Below, one piece after another: positions 27,203-35,841 of a stretch of DNA of 64,000 nucleotides. The notes beneath the pieces are model-generated. The model did no database searches, was not told the DNA's origin, and saw nothing but the letters and a program-made list of their open reading frames with translations. The position numbers and the translations under genes are program-made. Location of the stretch: assembly GCF_002217435.1 (NCBI RefSeq), contig NZ_MUHF01000014.1, forward strand, positions 1-64,000. The letters run 5' to 3'. The stretch is from Flavobacterium reichenbachii (GTDB lineage: Bacteria; Bacteroidota; Bacteroidia; Flavobacteriales; Flavobacteriaceae). The stretch's first letter is position 1; every line of letters starts with the position of its first letter.

Positions 27203-28339
27203 ATGGCATTATATTTTAATAGCCCGCGCCAAGAACCCTCCACTCATATAATGATTATAGGTGTAGGTGCCTACCCTTATTTACAAGGAGGAGCCAATGC
27301 TATACAACAGAGTTTTGACGGCGCTCAGCTCATGGGACAATTAGGATCCCCGGCTGTTTCAGCTGAGGCATTTTACAATTGTGTTGTGGATTTGGAAAAC
27401 AGTAACTCCTGGATAACACCTTTAGGCAGCGTTGAAGTGCTTGTCTCTGCACCTGCAGGCTCTTCCCAAGTATTTGCTGGCAGGCAACATGATGCAGCTA
27501 CACTTAGAAACATTAAAACGGCTTATAGGAATTGGAAGAATCGCTGCAATGAGCATGAAGAGAATACAGCTATTTTCTTTTTTTGCGGACATGGTTTAGA
27601 TAACGGAGAGCAGTACCTTCTTACCGAGGATTTTGGGGAGTACCCTGATAATCCCTGGGAAGGATCTTTTGCGTTTGATATGACACGCCGTGCTTTTTCG
27701 TCTTGTCAGGCGCAAACGCAGATATTTTTGATTGATTCCTGTAGACAACTGACTCCTGATATGTTGGCTACCGAGCTTCCCAGAAATCCGATTGAACCGC
27801 CAAATCGTTTCAATCGGGAATGCAGATACAGTCTGGTGCAAAAGGCAGCCGCACCAAATGAGGCTGCTTATGGGATTACCAATGATGTATCGTTTTATAC
27901 TAAGGCACTTATTGGTGCTCTTAAAGGAAATGCAGCCGACAATGATGCGGGAGATTTCTGGACGGTTTCCATGGGGAAGCTTTCCTCTAAAATGACGGAA
28001 TTTCTTCGCGATATAGCCGTTGAGCAAGGTTATGACCAGCGTTGTATGAGTACTACCAGTGATGTTAGGGCTATATTGCGTCTTTCGGGTCCGCCGACAG
28101 TCCCGTTGCTTATAACCTGTAATCCTGAACAGGCTTTACTTCATGCATCTTTATCGTATAGGGATTTAAATAATAATACAGGCGATACAAGAGCGCCTGC
28201 GATGGAACCGTGGAATGTCAATGTTACAGCGGGAATTTATCAGGTCGGAGCCAGTTTTGAACAGGGAGGCTATGTTGGCAGATCCAAAGCTAAATCTGTA
28301 GCACCGCCTTTTTGTAAGGAAGAAATAAATTGTATATAA
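27203..28339 (+). CDS. Caspase-like (C14) protease
   Basis: 378 residues. The first 250 or so show a caspase/metacaspase fold: HIMIIGVGAYPYL opening strand, DAATLRNIKTAYRNW, then catalytic His130 in FFFCGHGLDNG and catalytic Cys180 in FLIDSCRQ. The C-terminal 110 residues (PLLITCNPEQALLHASLSYR onward) look like a beta-rich extension. Bacterial caspase-like proteases often activate toxins by cutting, as with bacterial gasdermins. Gene starts 25 bases after the patatin gene and stops one base before the next start. The natural target may be the patatin enzyme or the unknown third protein (inference). Confidence 0.85.
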   Translation: MALYFNSPRQEPSTHIMIIGVGAYPYLQGGANAIQQSFDGAQLMGQLGSPAVSAEAFYNCVVDLENSNSWITPLGSVEVLVSAPAGSSQVFAGRQHDAATLRNIKTAYRNWKNRCNEHEENTAIFFFCGHGLDNGEQYLLTEDFGEYPDNPWEGSFAFDMTRRAFSSCQAQTQIFLIDSCRQLTPDMLATELPRNPIEPPNRFNRECRYSLVQKAAAPNEAAYGITNDVSFYTKALIGALKGNAADNDAGDFWTVSMGKLSSKMTEFLRDIAVEQGYDQRCMSTTSDVRAILRLSGPPTVPLLITCNPEQALLHASLSYRDLNNNTGDTRAPAMEPWNVNVTAGIYQVGASFEQGGYVGRSKAKSVAPPFCKEEINCI

Positions 28340-28340
28340 A

Positions 28341-29618
28341 ATGGATTTAGATATAAAAGTAAAGATTCTTGGAGGGCAAAATACAGAACCTAAGCAGCTT
28401 CAGGTACTTGATGCTAATTTTGCTGTTATTGCAGAGCATTGGATCTCACAAAGGAATTACTCTTTTTCTTTGCCGAATCAATTGTATACCATTAGATTAA
28501 ATTTAGTTTCCGGGAAACGTTATGACCTGATTGCGGCAGCAGATAAAAATAGTACAGCCAAAATAGTTTTTGATTTGCGAGATGAAAAGAGTCTGTTGGA
28601 GCAAATCTCGGTTTTGCCTTTAGAGCTGACTCCCGAAGAAAGATTATTACATTCTATTTTTGGAGACAAAGGAATAATAAAAAAATCAAATCCCTTAAAT
28701 GCAACCTTAGAATTAGGTATTACCGTGGCACGGTTATGGACTAGGCAAAACGGGGTTTGGACTACCAAATTACTGCCTGAAATTAAGCAGGAGAAATTAA
28801 TCAGTGGCGAATTAACTGTGACTATAAAACCTACAGGGCTATTCCATCTTTTAGAGATCCAAAATCCCAATCGCGTGTCGCAGTTTATCTCGGTACCGAA
28901 AGGAAATACGGTTAAATGCATCATACGCAGGACATCAAATCCTTTTATTGCTGCTTTTTATGATGTAACACTGAAGCTTTCCAATAGAAGAGCACAGGCA
29001 CTACTTTCTTTAATGAATTCAGGCGATATGTCCAGAGCAAAGTCCTTATGGAGCCTTAATGACGCGGAAGATCTTTTACAAGAAAAAATTAGTGATCCTA
29101 TAGCTGCCGCCATAGGAGGATATTATCTGCTTAAGACAGGCGAATTATTACGGATGCACAACTGGGCAGAGAATTTATCCCGGTGGTTTGAGTGGCTTCC
29201 TGACGGGCATATTATATATGCATGGCAGATGATTTTAGAAAATAATAACAAAGAAGCATTTGAAAATAATGATCGTAGGATCAGAAATTCGCTTTTGAGG
29301 TCTATGGAGGGCGGAATGCCGATCTTCAGTGAAGGAGTGCGTCTGCTTTATGATGGACTGGTGATGTGCTCTTATACCTTTGAGCAAAGTGATGAGTCAA
29401 TTGAAAAAGCACTAAAAGATGTGAGAGCATTTTTAGCCAATTCAGACAGTACAAAAGAAACGACGACCTATTTTGGTTCATATCCGGAGCTGCCTGATAA
29501 GGAGCCTTTTGGAAATCCAATTCTTCCACCTTTATTTACGGAAAATAGATTAATAGGTAATTCAGTAAGTTATGATATTGTGCAAAAATTAAACGAATCC
29601 AGCCATCATGAGTTATAA
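28341..29618 (+). CDS. Unknown protein of the patatin-caspase-MBL operon
   Basis: 425 residues, no family recognised. No signal peptide or membrane helix. The first 215 or so residues are rich in beta-strand-like alternation (VKILGGQNTEPKQLQVLD, YTIRLNLVSGKRYDL, TVTIKPTGLFHLLEIQNP), suggesting one or two beta-sandwich domains. The remainder is helical with many Leu and Trp (SRWFEWLPDGHIIYAWQM), perhaps a repeat or adaptor domain. The gene starts one base after the protease stop and overlaps the MBL gene by 11 bases, so tight coupling suggests a complex or a sensor role for this protein. That role is a guess. Confidence 0.7.
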   Translation: MDLDIKVKILGGQNTEPKQLQVLDANFAVIAEHWISQRNYSFSLPNQLYTIRLNLVSGKRYDLIAAADKNSTAKIVFDLRDEKSLLEQISVLPLELTPEERLLHSIFGDKGIIKKSNPLNATLELGITVARLWTRQNGVWTTKLLPEIKQEKLISGELTVTIKPTGLFHLLEIQNPNRVSQFISVPKGNTVKCIIRRTSNPFIAAFYDVTLKLSNRRAQALLSLMNSGDMSRAKSLWSLNDAEDLLQEKISDPIAAAIGGYYLLKTGELLRMHNWAENLSRWFEWLPDGHIIYAWQMILENNNKEAFENNDRRIRNSLLRSMEGGMPIFSEGVRLLYDGLVMCSYTFEQSDESIEKALKDVRAFLANSDSTKETTTYFGSYPELPDKEPFGNPILPPLFTENRLIGNSVSYDIVQKLNESSHHEL

Positions 29619-30675
29619 TATTAATTTTTTGCCTGCACGTTATGGTGATTGCATTGTGATTGAGTATGGCCTTACGGAGACTAGCAGCTATATTCTTATA
29701 GATGGTGGAACAGGTGGAACAAAAGCAAACATTAAGGAATTTTTCGAAAAACTTCCCAAAGAGCAGCGTGTGATCGAATTATTGGTCATTACGCATATTG
29801 ACAGGGATCATATAGAAGGTATTCTAAAGCTCTTAGAAGAGGAATCATTGATATGTGAGATAAAGTCTGTGTGGTTTAACGGATGGAAACATCTTCAGCC
29901 AAATCCTTCAGTGGAGCCTTTTGGTGCCGTTCAGGGGGAACGTCTTACGGCGGCCATATTAAAGCACAAAATTCCATGGAATTCTCATTTTGACGGCGGT
30001 GCGATAATGGTTTCTGAAGAAGGACCTTTGCCAAAGATTAGGCTTGAAGGAGGTATGGAACTTACAATGCTTTCGCCAATGAAAGAAAATTTAATGAATC
30101 TTCGAAGGGACTGGGAAAATGAAGTCAGGAAAGCCGGACTTGATCCAGGTTTTGGAGAAATTGCTGTAGATATAAATACAGGAAATGCTGAGGCATTTGG
30201 AGTGCCAGACATTCCAGATATCGAAACACTTAAAAATCAAAAGTTCAAAGAGGATACTTCCTCTGCGAATGGGAGCAGTATAGCTTTTATAGCTAGTTAT
30301 GAAGGAAAAGCGGCTCTTTTTACCGGTGATTCATTTCCAGGAATAATAAGCAGCTCTCTAAGCAGACTTGAAAAAAGTTTAAAATTTGATTTGGTAAAGC
30401 TCTCTCATCACGGGAGTAAGAGCAATACAAGTCCCGATTTGATGAAGCAGGTTGACTGTAGAAATTTTGTTATATCTACCAGCGGTACTATGTACCATCA
30501 CCCTGATGCGGTTACCATTGCAAGACTAATAACTTTAAAACAAAATATAAATATCACGTTTAATTATAAATCTCGAGACAACCGGATATGGGAGTTGTCA
30601 TCACTTCAGGATAGGTACAACTATACTACAATTTACCCAGAGGAGGAGGGTGTGATTGTAACTTTGTTTGACTAG
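29608..30675 (+). CDS. ComEC-like metallo-beta-lactamase-fold hydrolase
   Basis: 355 residues. Begins with a beta strand and the typical YGDCIVIEY, then ILIDGGTGG. Metal site THIDRDH at residues 62-68 (His63, Asp65, Asp67, His68) in the ComEC/Rec2-type variant of the HxHxDH motif. Further metal ligands lie in GDSFPG and SHHGS (His267/268), and ISTSGTMYHHP precedes the end. No membrane segments. Family members include nucleases and phosphoesterases. Closes the operon, overlapping the unknown gene by 11 bases. Similar MBL proteins accompany caspase- or trypsin-like proteases in several bacterial conflict systems. Substrate unknown. Confidence 0.88.
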   Translation: MSYNINFLPARYGDCIVIEYGLTETSSYILIDGGTGGTKANIKEFFEKLPKEQRVIELLVITHIDRDHIEGILKLLEEESLICEIKSVWFNGWKHLQPNPSVEPFGAVQGERLTAAILKHKIPWNSHFDGGAIMVSEEGPLPKIRLEGGMELTMLSPMKENLMNLRRDWENEVRKAGLDPGFGEIAVDINTGNAEAFGVPDIPDIETLKNQKFKEDTSSANGSSIAFIASYEGKAALFTGDSFPGIISSSLSRLEKSLKFDLVKLSHHGSKSNTSPDLMKQVDCRNFVISTSGTMYHHPDAVTIARLITLKQNINITFNYKSRDNRIWELSSLQDRYNYTTIYPEEEGVIVTLFD

Positions 30676-30954
30676 TTCCGCAATATGTAAGCTATCTGCC
30701 TTCAATTAAAATTATAATATATTTTATTTGAATTACATTTTTACTTTTGTGAATTCTTATAGGTAGAATTCTGATACTTATTAAAACGGACATCTATAAA
30801 ATTTAATGAGTAAACTGAATTGGTTTGGATGGCAAATCCAAAAATATCAGCTAATACAGTTTCAGAACCTATGTAATGTCACAAGGTCGCGGATCAGAAT
30901 GTTATGAATCAGAATATCGGAAACCGATAGAAATAGAAACTTTAAATTTAAAAT

Positions 30955-31542
30955 ATGAAGACTAAAAATATTTTATTGTTCGTGGCTTATCTGGCAATTT
31001 ACAGCTCTGCCTATTCCCAATCGTCGGAACATCTGGTTTTTAAAGGCGTTCCACTAGACGGGACACTTAGTGAATATGTTTTGAAAATGGAGCAGGAGGA
31101 ATTTACAAATGCAGGAACAGAAAATGGAACTGCAGTGCTGAGCGGAGAGTTCGCAGGCTACAAAGATTGTATTGTCGCGGTCTCAACGTTGAAGCAGAAA
31201 GATCTGGTGTACAAGATAGCCGTTATATTTCCCGAAAAAGATACCTGGTCGACGCTGTCGGGAAATTACTTCGATTTGAAAGATATGCTGGCTGAAAAAT
31301 ACGGCAGACCCTCAGAAGTCGTTGAAAAATTTGATTCTTCCTCGCCGCCCCGGGACGACAGTGCCAAGATGTTCAAAGTTAAGTTTGACAATTGCAAATA
31401 TTTCTCAGTCTGGAAAACCGATAAGGGAGAAATCCAGTTATCCATCCAGCACGAAAGCGTAACGCGCTGTTATGTCCTATTATCCTATTCAGACAAAATA
31501 AACAGCGGTATTGTCAAGACTAAAGCAAAAAGTGACCTGTAG
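30955..31542 (+). CDS. Secreted protein of unknown function
   Basis: 195 residues with a signal peptide ending near AYSQS, so periplasmic or exported. It has a repeated alpha/beta look: SEHLVFKGVPLDGTLSEYV, KDCIVAVSTLKQKDLVYKIA, and LKDMLAEKYGRPSEVVEKF. No family recognised. Two Cys residues (CIVAV, CKYF) and a third (RCYVLL) could form a disulfide. It lies 279 bases after the operon on the same strand and probably has its own promoter. The gap holds nothing that I can identify. Confidence 0.65.
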   Translation: MKTKNILLFVAYLAIYSSAYSQSSEHLVFKGVPLDGTLSEYVLKMEQEEFTNAGTENGTAVLSGEFAGYKDCIVAVSTLKQKDLVYKIAVIFPEKDTWSTLSGNYFDLKDMLAEKYGRPSEVVEKFDSSSPPRDDSAKMFKVKFDNCKYFSVWKTDKGEIQLSIQHESVTRCYVLLSYSDKINSGIVKTKAKSDL

Positions 31543-31610
31543 ATAGCAATGCCGGTCTCATACCTTCAGCAGACAGTAAGGACTGCAGTCGAAAGATTAA
31601 ATATACGGGA

Positions 31611-31742
31611 TTAACCGTCAATTTTTTCATTATGATACTCCCTGAGCCATTTTTCCATTTTCAGCAGCAGCTGGATTTCTTTGGGGTCGCCTGTGGGATC
31701 TGAAAGTCCTTTGATGGTACGGCTGTAATTGAATTTTTTGTA
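31611..31742 (-). pseudogene. Short coding remnant next to REP-like palindrome
   Basis: On the minus strand 43 codons are open to a TAA at 31611-31613, with no ATG before the central Met. The reading SRTIKGLSDPTGDPKEIQ then LLKMEKWLREYHNEKIDG looks like a natural charged helix. It lies left of palindrome copy 4, as the start-less frames do in the other copies. Family unknown; might be the 3' end of a lost gene. The rest of the gap 31543-31983 contains no other gene. Confidence 0.35.
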
Positions 31743-31803
31743 TTAAAAATGACATCTAATTTTGGTGATCAGCTTTGTTACTTGTATTTAATATTATTTT
31801 TTA

Positions 31804-31883
31804 GGAGCTTTTCCCGCTATACGTTCCAATCTTTTTTGCCGAACCCCCGGCACAAAAGGATTTCACTTCTATCGGGGCTAGGG
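31804..31883. repeat. REP-like palindrome, copy 4
   Basis: 80 bases, diverged: GGAGCTTTTCCCGCTATACG flank, stem with one mismatch (TTTTTTGCCG / CGGCACAAAA), and ATCGGGGCTAGGG at the end. The long coding part of copies 1-3 is absent here. Confidence 0.8.
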
Positions 31884-31983
31884 CTGCTGCGGGTCCAATT
31901 TGGCCTTCTTAAAGAAGTACTTTCGAGATTTACCGTAATTAAGATATTCATTAAGTTTTCTTAAATTAGCAATATATAAAAAT

Positions 31984-33600
31984 GTGAGTATGAGGTTAAA
32001 TAAAGCTTTTTCTAAAATTTCTTCATCTATAGACATGGTTGATATAGAAAATATCCAGTATAAGAATCCGACGTTATGGAAAAAAATGAAGAGAAAATTT
32101 GATACTGGAAGAAAAATTATTGATATACAAGATTTAAATGGTCTAGACTGGGATAACGAAAAAGATTTACGTTATTATTTGAAAGAGTATGCATATAGAT
32201 TTCTTAATTATGGTCCGAATTCATTTCCAACATCTTTTAATGTTTTTGAACCATTTTTTGTATTCAATAAACAAAATTCCATTTTGGAATTAGTTGATGA
32301 AGAAGAGTCATACGGAGTTTCTTTAATTGACTTTCTAGATTTTGTAACAGATAAGAAATTTGAACTAAATAGTATAGATTTTTATGAAAACATTCCAGAA
32401 AAAGTAATTTATCATTTTTCTTTTACGACAGGTTTTGATGAAATAAATTTTTCAAATAATGAAGGTAAAAAGTTCTTTATAGGCGGTCTTTCATTAATAA
32501 GGCAAGGAAACGAAGTTTCAATTTTAATGCAAGCCGGTGAAACTTTTGATAAAGAGGAGGCTAAAATATATTTCACTAAACATACTAGAGCTGCAGCTGA
32601 AGATTCCATCAGTCGATATAAAAAGTCGTTAGGTATGACTATCGGAAATGAAGGTGAACCAGCTAAAATTGTACAATTTAATGAACGAGATGATCTCTGG
32701 TTTCATTCCGTTGGTTTATTATTTGATTTAGAAAATAAATCGATTGATATAAGACGTGTTGCAAGGGATGAAAATATTAGTTTTACAGTTACAACAGATG
32801 ACTATAATGCAGTTTTTCGCCATGAAAATTCTACAACTTTGGAAGATAGAGAAAAATTTTTTAGAGAAAATGAGGAAAGATTAAAAGAATATGATGCTGT
32901 TTTTGATTTTGCAAAATATTGCTTGGCTTTACCTTTTTATGTCTTTGAAAACGAAGCGCGTCTAGTAGATGTTACATATGAGACAAAATTAGCAAGTATA
33001 ATCAAAGGTCCACTTACTAAAAAGAAATATTCCGACGTTCCAAGTAAATATAAAATATTTGCCAAGCCATTTTACTATTTAGAATCAAATAATTTGGTTG
33101 CCTTTAGGAGCACTGAGTTGAATGACGAAAGTTTTTCTATTGAAAAATCTGGATATTGGAAACGTTTGGGGATTGACGAAAATGGACATGATAAAAAGGG
33201 AAATATTATAGTTGGTAAAACATGGGTAGAAAGAAACGATGTATATTTCTCGACCCCGAAAGGTATAACAACAGCTCAAGAATTAACTAGGTTTAATAAC
33301 GAGAATGCAGGATATATTTATATAATGCGTGAGCCAACTCACCAAGACAACATTTTTAAAATAGGCCTTACTAAACGAGATTCAGATACTAGACGTAAAG
33401 AACTTTCAAACACAAGTTCGCCAGATAAATTTTTCGTTATAAATACTTATCATACAAAAGATTGTATAATTGCTGAACAATTGATTCATAAAGAGTTAGA
33501 ATTGTATAGGTTAACTTCTCGTAGGGAGTTTTTTCGATGTGATTTAAGTATTGTTATGCAAGCATGTGAAAAAATTGTAAAATTTGTAAATGAGAATTAG
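31984..33600 (+). CDS. T5orf172 (GIY-YIG-like) domain protein
   Basis: 538 residues (GTG at 31984; an ATG at 31990, MRLNKAFSK, is equally possible). The C-terminal 100 residues fit the T5orf172/Mug113 group of the GIY-YIG nuclease fold: GYIYIMREPT, FKIGLTKRDSDTRRKELSN, then Glu/His in EQLIHKELELY and RREFFRCD. The N-terminal 430 residues are unrecognised, charged and without membrane segments. Such architectures are found in phage and defence-related proteins. The gene stands alone between a REP-like repeat and a set of minus-strand cassettes. Nuclease activity is inferred only from the fold. Confidence 0.75.
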   Translation: MSMRLNKAFSKISSSIDMVDIENIQYKNPTLWKKMKRKFDTGRKIIDIQDLNGLDWDNEKDLRYYLKEYAYRFLNYGPNSFPTSFNVFEPFFVFNKQNSILELVDEEESYGVSLIDFLDFVTDKKFELNSIDFYENIPEKVIYHFSFTTGFDEINFSNNEGKKFFIGGLSLIRQGNEVSILMQAGETFDKEEAKIYFTKHTRAAAEDSISRYKKSLGMTIGNEGEPAKIVQFNERDDLWFHSVGLLFDLENKSIDIRRVARDENISFTVTTDDYNAVFRHENSTTLEDREKFFRENEERLKEYDAVFDFAKYCLALPFYVFENEARLVDVTYETKLASIIKGPLTKKKYSDVPSKYKIFAKPFYYLESNNLVAFRSTELNDESFSIEKSGYWKRLGIDENGHDKKGNIIVGKTWVERNDVYFSTPKGITTAQELTRFNNENAGYIYIMREPTHQDNIFKIGLTKRDSDTRRKELSNTSSPDKFFVINTYHTKDCIIAEQLIHKELELYRLTSRREFFRCDLSIVMQACEKIVKFVNEN

Positions 33601-33726
33601 CCTATTTGTTACTCAAGACGACTAATTAAATATCAATTTTTTTTAAAAGATAAAAACGACTTAAGTGTACTTGGTAATTCCACTAAATTCGCAAAATGGC
33701 GCAAGACGTGGTTGTAGGATGTTTCT

Positions 33727-34716
33727 TTATTCATGAAGGCTATTAAAGATTTTCTGAACTCTAAATCTTATAAGTTCGTTATATTTCTCACTTTCCATTT
33801 CTATTTCATTAATATATAGTTCAATTTCTGATATATTATCATGTAATAATTTTGAGAAATCTATTCTACCTTTAGTGTTATATTGTATTTGATTTATTAT
33901 TTTAAACGTTCGTTGCAAAACAGCTAAAAAGAATTCTTTTTGAATAACAAGATTTTTAGAAGTAAAAGAGAGAATTTGGTCATTGCATTTTATTATTCTT
34001 ATTAATGGATGTGGATGGCTTTGTTTTTTGTAATATATATCAGCCAATTGATTTTTAGAAAATTCTATTATAATATTTGAAATTGAAAAAAGTAAGGTAG
34101 TTAGTAGATTAAAAACTAAAATTGTATTGAAAGGATAATTGATGTTTTTAGCATAATCAAGCAATTCAGATGTACACATTGTTATACCAAATAAATCAGC
34201 ATCCATTTCATAAATATGGTTTTTAATTTCAAACTGATTTTTATTTGAAGTTTCTTCATTTAAATTATAATGATTTTCTGAAGATAAACTTAAAAATTGC
34301 AAAATATGCGCAAGTTCATGATGAAATAGATATGAAATACATAAATTAGAAAATAGATTTTTTATTTCTAATTTGTCTGTTTGTGAAAATGTTAACTTAG
34401 AAATGTTTTCTAAATAAAAAACTTCGATAGAATCAGATACGATTATTTCTAATCTTTCTATTAACCCTAGATTTAGAAGTATTATTCCATTATTATCTTT
34501 AATGATTGCCTTTGCATTGAAATTATAATTATATTCTACTGCAAAGTTTACACTAATTTCTAAATTTCGAGATGCAGTATTACACAATTTAGTACATGAA
34601 TCTATACATTCAAATGCAAAAGATTCATTTTTAAATAAATGGAATTCGGTTTCGGCAAGCAAATCTAATTGTGGAAAATTAGCCCTTATAAATTTTATAT
34701 TTTCACTATATGTCAT
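33727..34716 (-). CDS. HExxH zincin-like protein
   Basis: 329 residues. Family not recognised, but HHELAHILQF at about residue 135 is a clear HExxH zinc-binding motif, and EMDADLFGI about 35 residues later supplies the usual third ligand (Glu/Asp) of a gluzincin-type site. No signal peptide; the hydrophobic stretch LLTTLLFSISNIII (about 205-218) could be a membrane helix or core strand. Very AT-rich codon use, unlike the ICE genes. Possibly a cytoplasmic protease of the ImmA type or an uncharacterised accessory protein. First of six minus-strand genes in a cassette-like set. Confidence 0.6.
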   Translation of the reverse strand: MTYSENIKFIRANFPQLDLLAETEFHLFKNESFAFECIDSCTKLCNTASRNLEISVNFAVEYNYNFNAKAIIKDNNGIILLNLGLIERLEIIVSDSIEVFYLENISKLTFSQTDKLEIKNLFSNLCISYLFHHELAHILQFLSLSSENHYNLNEETSNKNQFEIKNHIYEMDADLFGITMCTSELLDYAKNINYPFNTILVFNLLTTLLFSISNIIIEFSKNQLADIYYKKQSHPHPLIRIIKCNDQILSFTSKNLVIQKEFFLAVLQRTFKIINQIQYNTKGRIDFSKLLHDNISEIELYINEIEMESEKYNELIRFRVQKIFNSLHE

Positions 34717-34741
34717 TCCTTAATCTGAGTTGAAATATCAT

Positions 34742-34915
34742 ACAACTAATTTATACCAGCCATAAAATGGTGCCAATACGGCTTTTATAGTTGGCTTTGT
34801 GTCATTACTATGATTTTAAACAATATAAGAATAAATTACTAAATCTTTTTGACGAAGTAAGTCATCTTAAATACAAAAACCAACTTTCCATTAAGCACTT
34901 GCCTAAATCCACTGT
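34742..34915. repeat. Cassette-boundary-type repeat, site 3
   Basis: Begins with ACAACTAATTTATACCAGCC (34742), the same as at 39144. It includes the core CAACTTTCCATTAAGC (34881-34896) followed by ACTTGCCTAAATCC. Lies between two minus-strand accessory genes. Confidence 0.6.
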
Positions 34916-34934
34916 AAATTTTACCAGAATTTTC

Positions 34935-35363
34935 TTACGCTATTTTATCTTTATATTGTATTAAAATCAAAACTAACAAACATAAAAATCCAACTAGAAA
35001 AGTTGAAACTTGAATTATAAAATAATTCCAGGTTTGTTTTCCCAAGCCTTTTGATTCCTGTCTATCGTTTTCAATTCCGTCTCTATTTCCAGTTTGTCTT
35101 TTTCTTGCTATTTGCGCAGTAATTTTAAAATCATCCAATCGATTAATAATTACTGTAATTCCAAATCCAATTGATACTAAAATCAAAATACAACTGCACC
35201 AAAAGAAAATTTTCTGGTAAAAACTTAATACGGTAACGTCTTTTAAAAATGTTATACCAAATCCAAGTAATCCTACAGCTAAAAGGATAATTAAGTTGTT
35301 AGCTAAACCTAGTTGTGTTATTAGGATATTTTGCCATCGTGTATGACTGTCATTATCTGTCAT
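34935..35363 (-). CDS. Small membrane protein, three predicted helices
   Basis: 142 residues, unrecognised. Hydrophobic segments at about 22-40 (NNLIILLAVGLLGFGITF), 50-72 (FFWCSCILILVSIGFGITVII) and 115-137 (FIIQVSTFLVGFLCLLVLILI). A charged, Arg/Gln-rich loop lies between the second and third (ARKRQTGNRDGIENDRQES). The next gene upstream, a 93-residue protein, ends 13 bases away, so the two probably form one transcript and one cassette. Such small membrane proteins paired with a soluble partner are common in accessory loci. No function can be given. Confidence 0.6.
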   Translation of the reverse strand: MTDNDSHTRWQNILITQLGLANNLIILLAVGLLGFGITFLKDVTVLSFYQKIFFWCSCILILVSIGFGITVIINRLDDFKITAQIARKRQTGNRDGIENDRQESKGLGKQTWNYFIIQVSTFLVGFLCLLVLILIQYKDKIA

Positions 35364-35376
35364 CTTAGTATTTTAT

Positions 35377-35658
35377 TTATTCTACTTTATTGTGATCAGC
35401 CAAAACTTCAAGTATTTTGATACTGTCGTTATGTTTTATTTTATTATCCCAACCCTTTTTCTCATAAGCCTTTAATTCTTTCATTTCCTCTTCGCTATAT
35501 TCTGAAAACTTGTAATTTATCTCATGAACGACAATTGAAAAGAGCAAAGCCCTCATTTCGAATTTGTCTCCATAATAATTAGCAAAATAAATTGGAGTTT
35601 TTGGATGCCCCCAATATTTCTCAATAGTTCGCTCAAGTAACATTCCATAATCTTTCAT
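35377..35658 (-). CDS. Small soluble protein, unknown
   Basis: 93 residues from the ATG at 35658 (MKDYGMLLERTIEKYW). A longer frame from 35724 exists, but its start lies inside the conserved repeat (GCTAACGTTCTCACG), so the shorter start is preferred. The sequence is charged and helical, with many Tyr/Trp (WGHPKTPIYFANYYGDKF) and a Glu/Lys-rich second half. No family recognised. 13 bases upstream of the three-helix membrane protein on the same strand. Confidence 0.55.
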   Translation of the reverse strand: MKDYGMLLERTIEKYWGHPKTPIYFANYYGDKFEMRALLFSIVVHEINYKFSEYSEEEMKELKAYEKKGWDNKIKHNDSIKILEVLADHNKVE

Positions 35659-35710
35659 ATTGTTATTTTTAAAATTGGTTATTTTCTGTGAAATATTTGG
35701 GAAAATTGTT

Positions 35711-35833
35711 GCTAACGTTCTCACGCTACAAGCAGTTTGGGACTAAATTAAGCTCATTATTCGGATTTCCAAAAACAAAACCAATTTCAAATTAAGCCTA
35801 ATACCCAAATTGCTTGTAGCGTGTATTGTGTGC
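35711..35833 (+). repeat. Cassette-boundary-type inverted repeat, site 4
   Basis: CACGCTACAAGCAGTTTGGG (35722-35741) pairs with CCCAAATTGCTTGTAGCGTG (35804-35823) over 20 bases with a single G-T pair and a 62-base loop. Outer ends are GCTAACGTTC and TTGTGTGCTGGG. The loop holds GGACTAAATTAAGCTCATT and the core AATTTCAAATTAAGCC (diverged). The best preserved of the set. Confidence 0.75.
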
Positions 35834-35841
35834 TGGGTTTT

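Noticed and set aside
25129..30675. CBASS or gasdermin operon
   Set aside because: No cyclic-nucleotide synthase, Cap2/Cap3 or gasdermin-like protein can be seen in the four genes.
35659..35724. Longer N-terminus for the 35377 gene
   Set aside because: These 22 codons fall in or beside the conserved boundary repeat and are not needed for a normal start at 35658.
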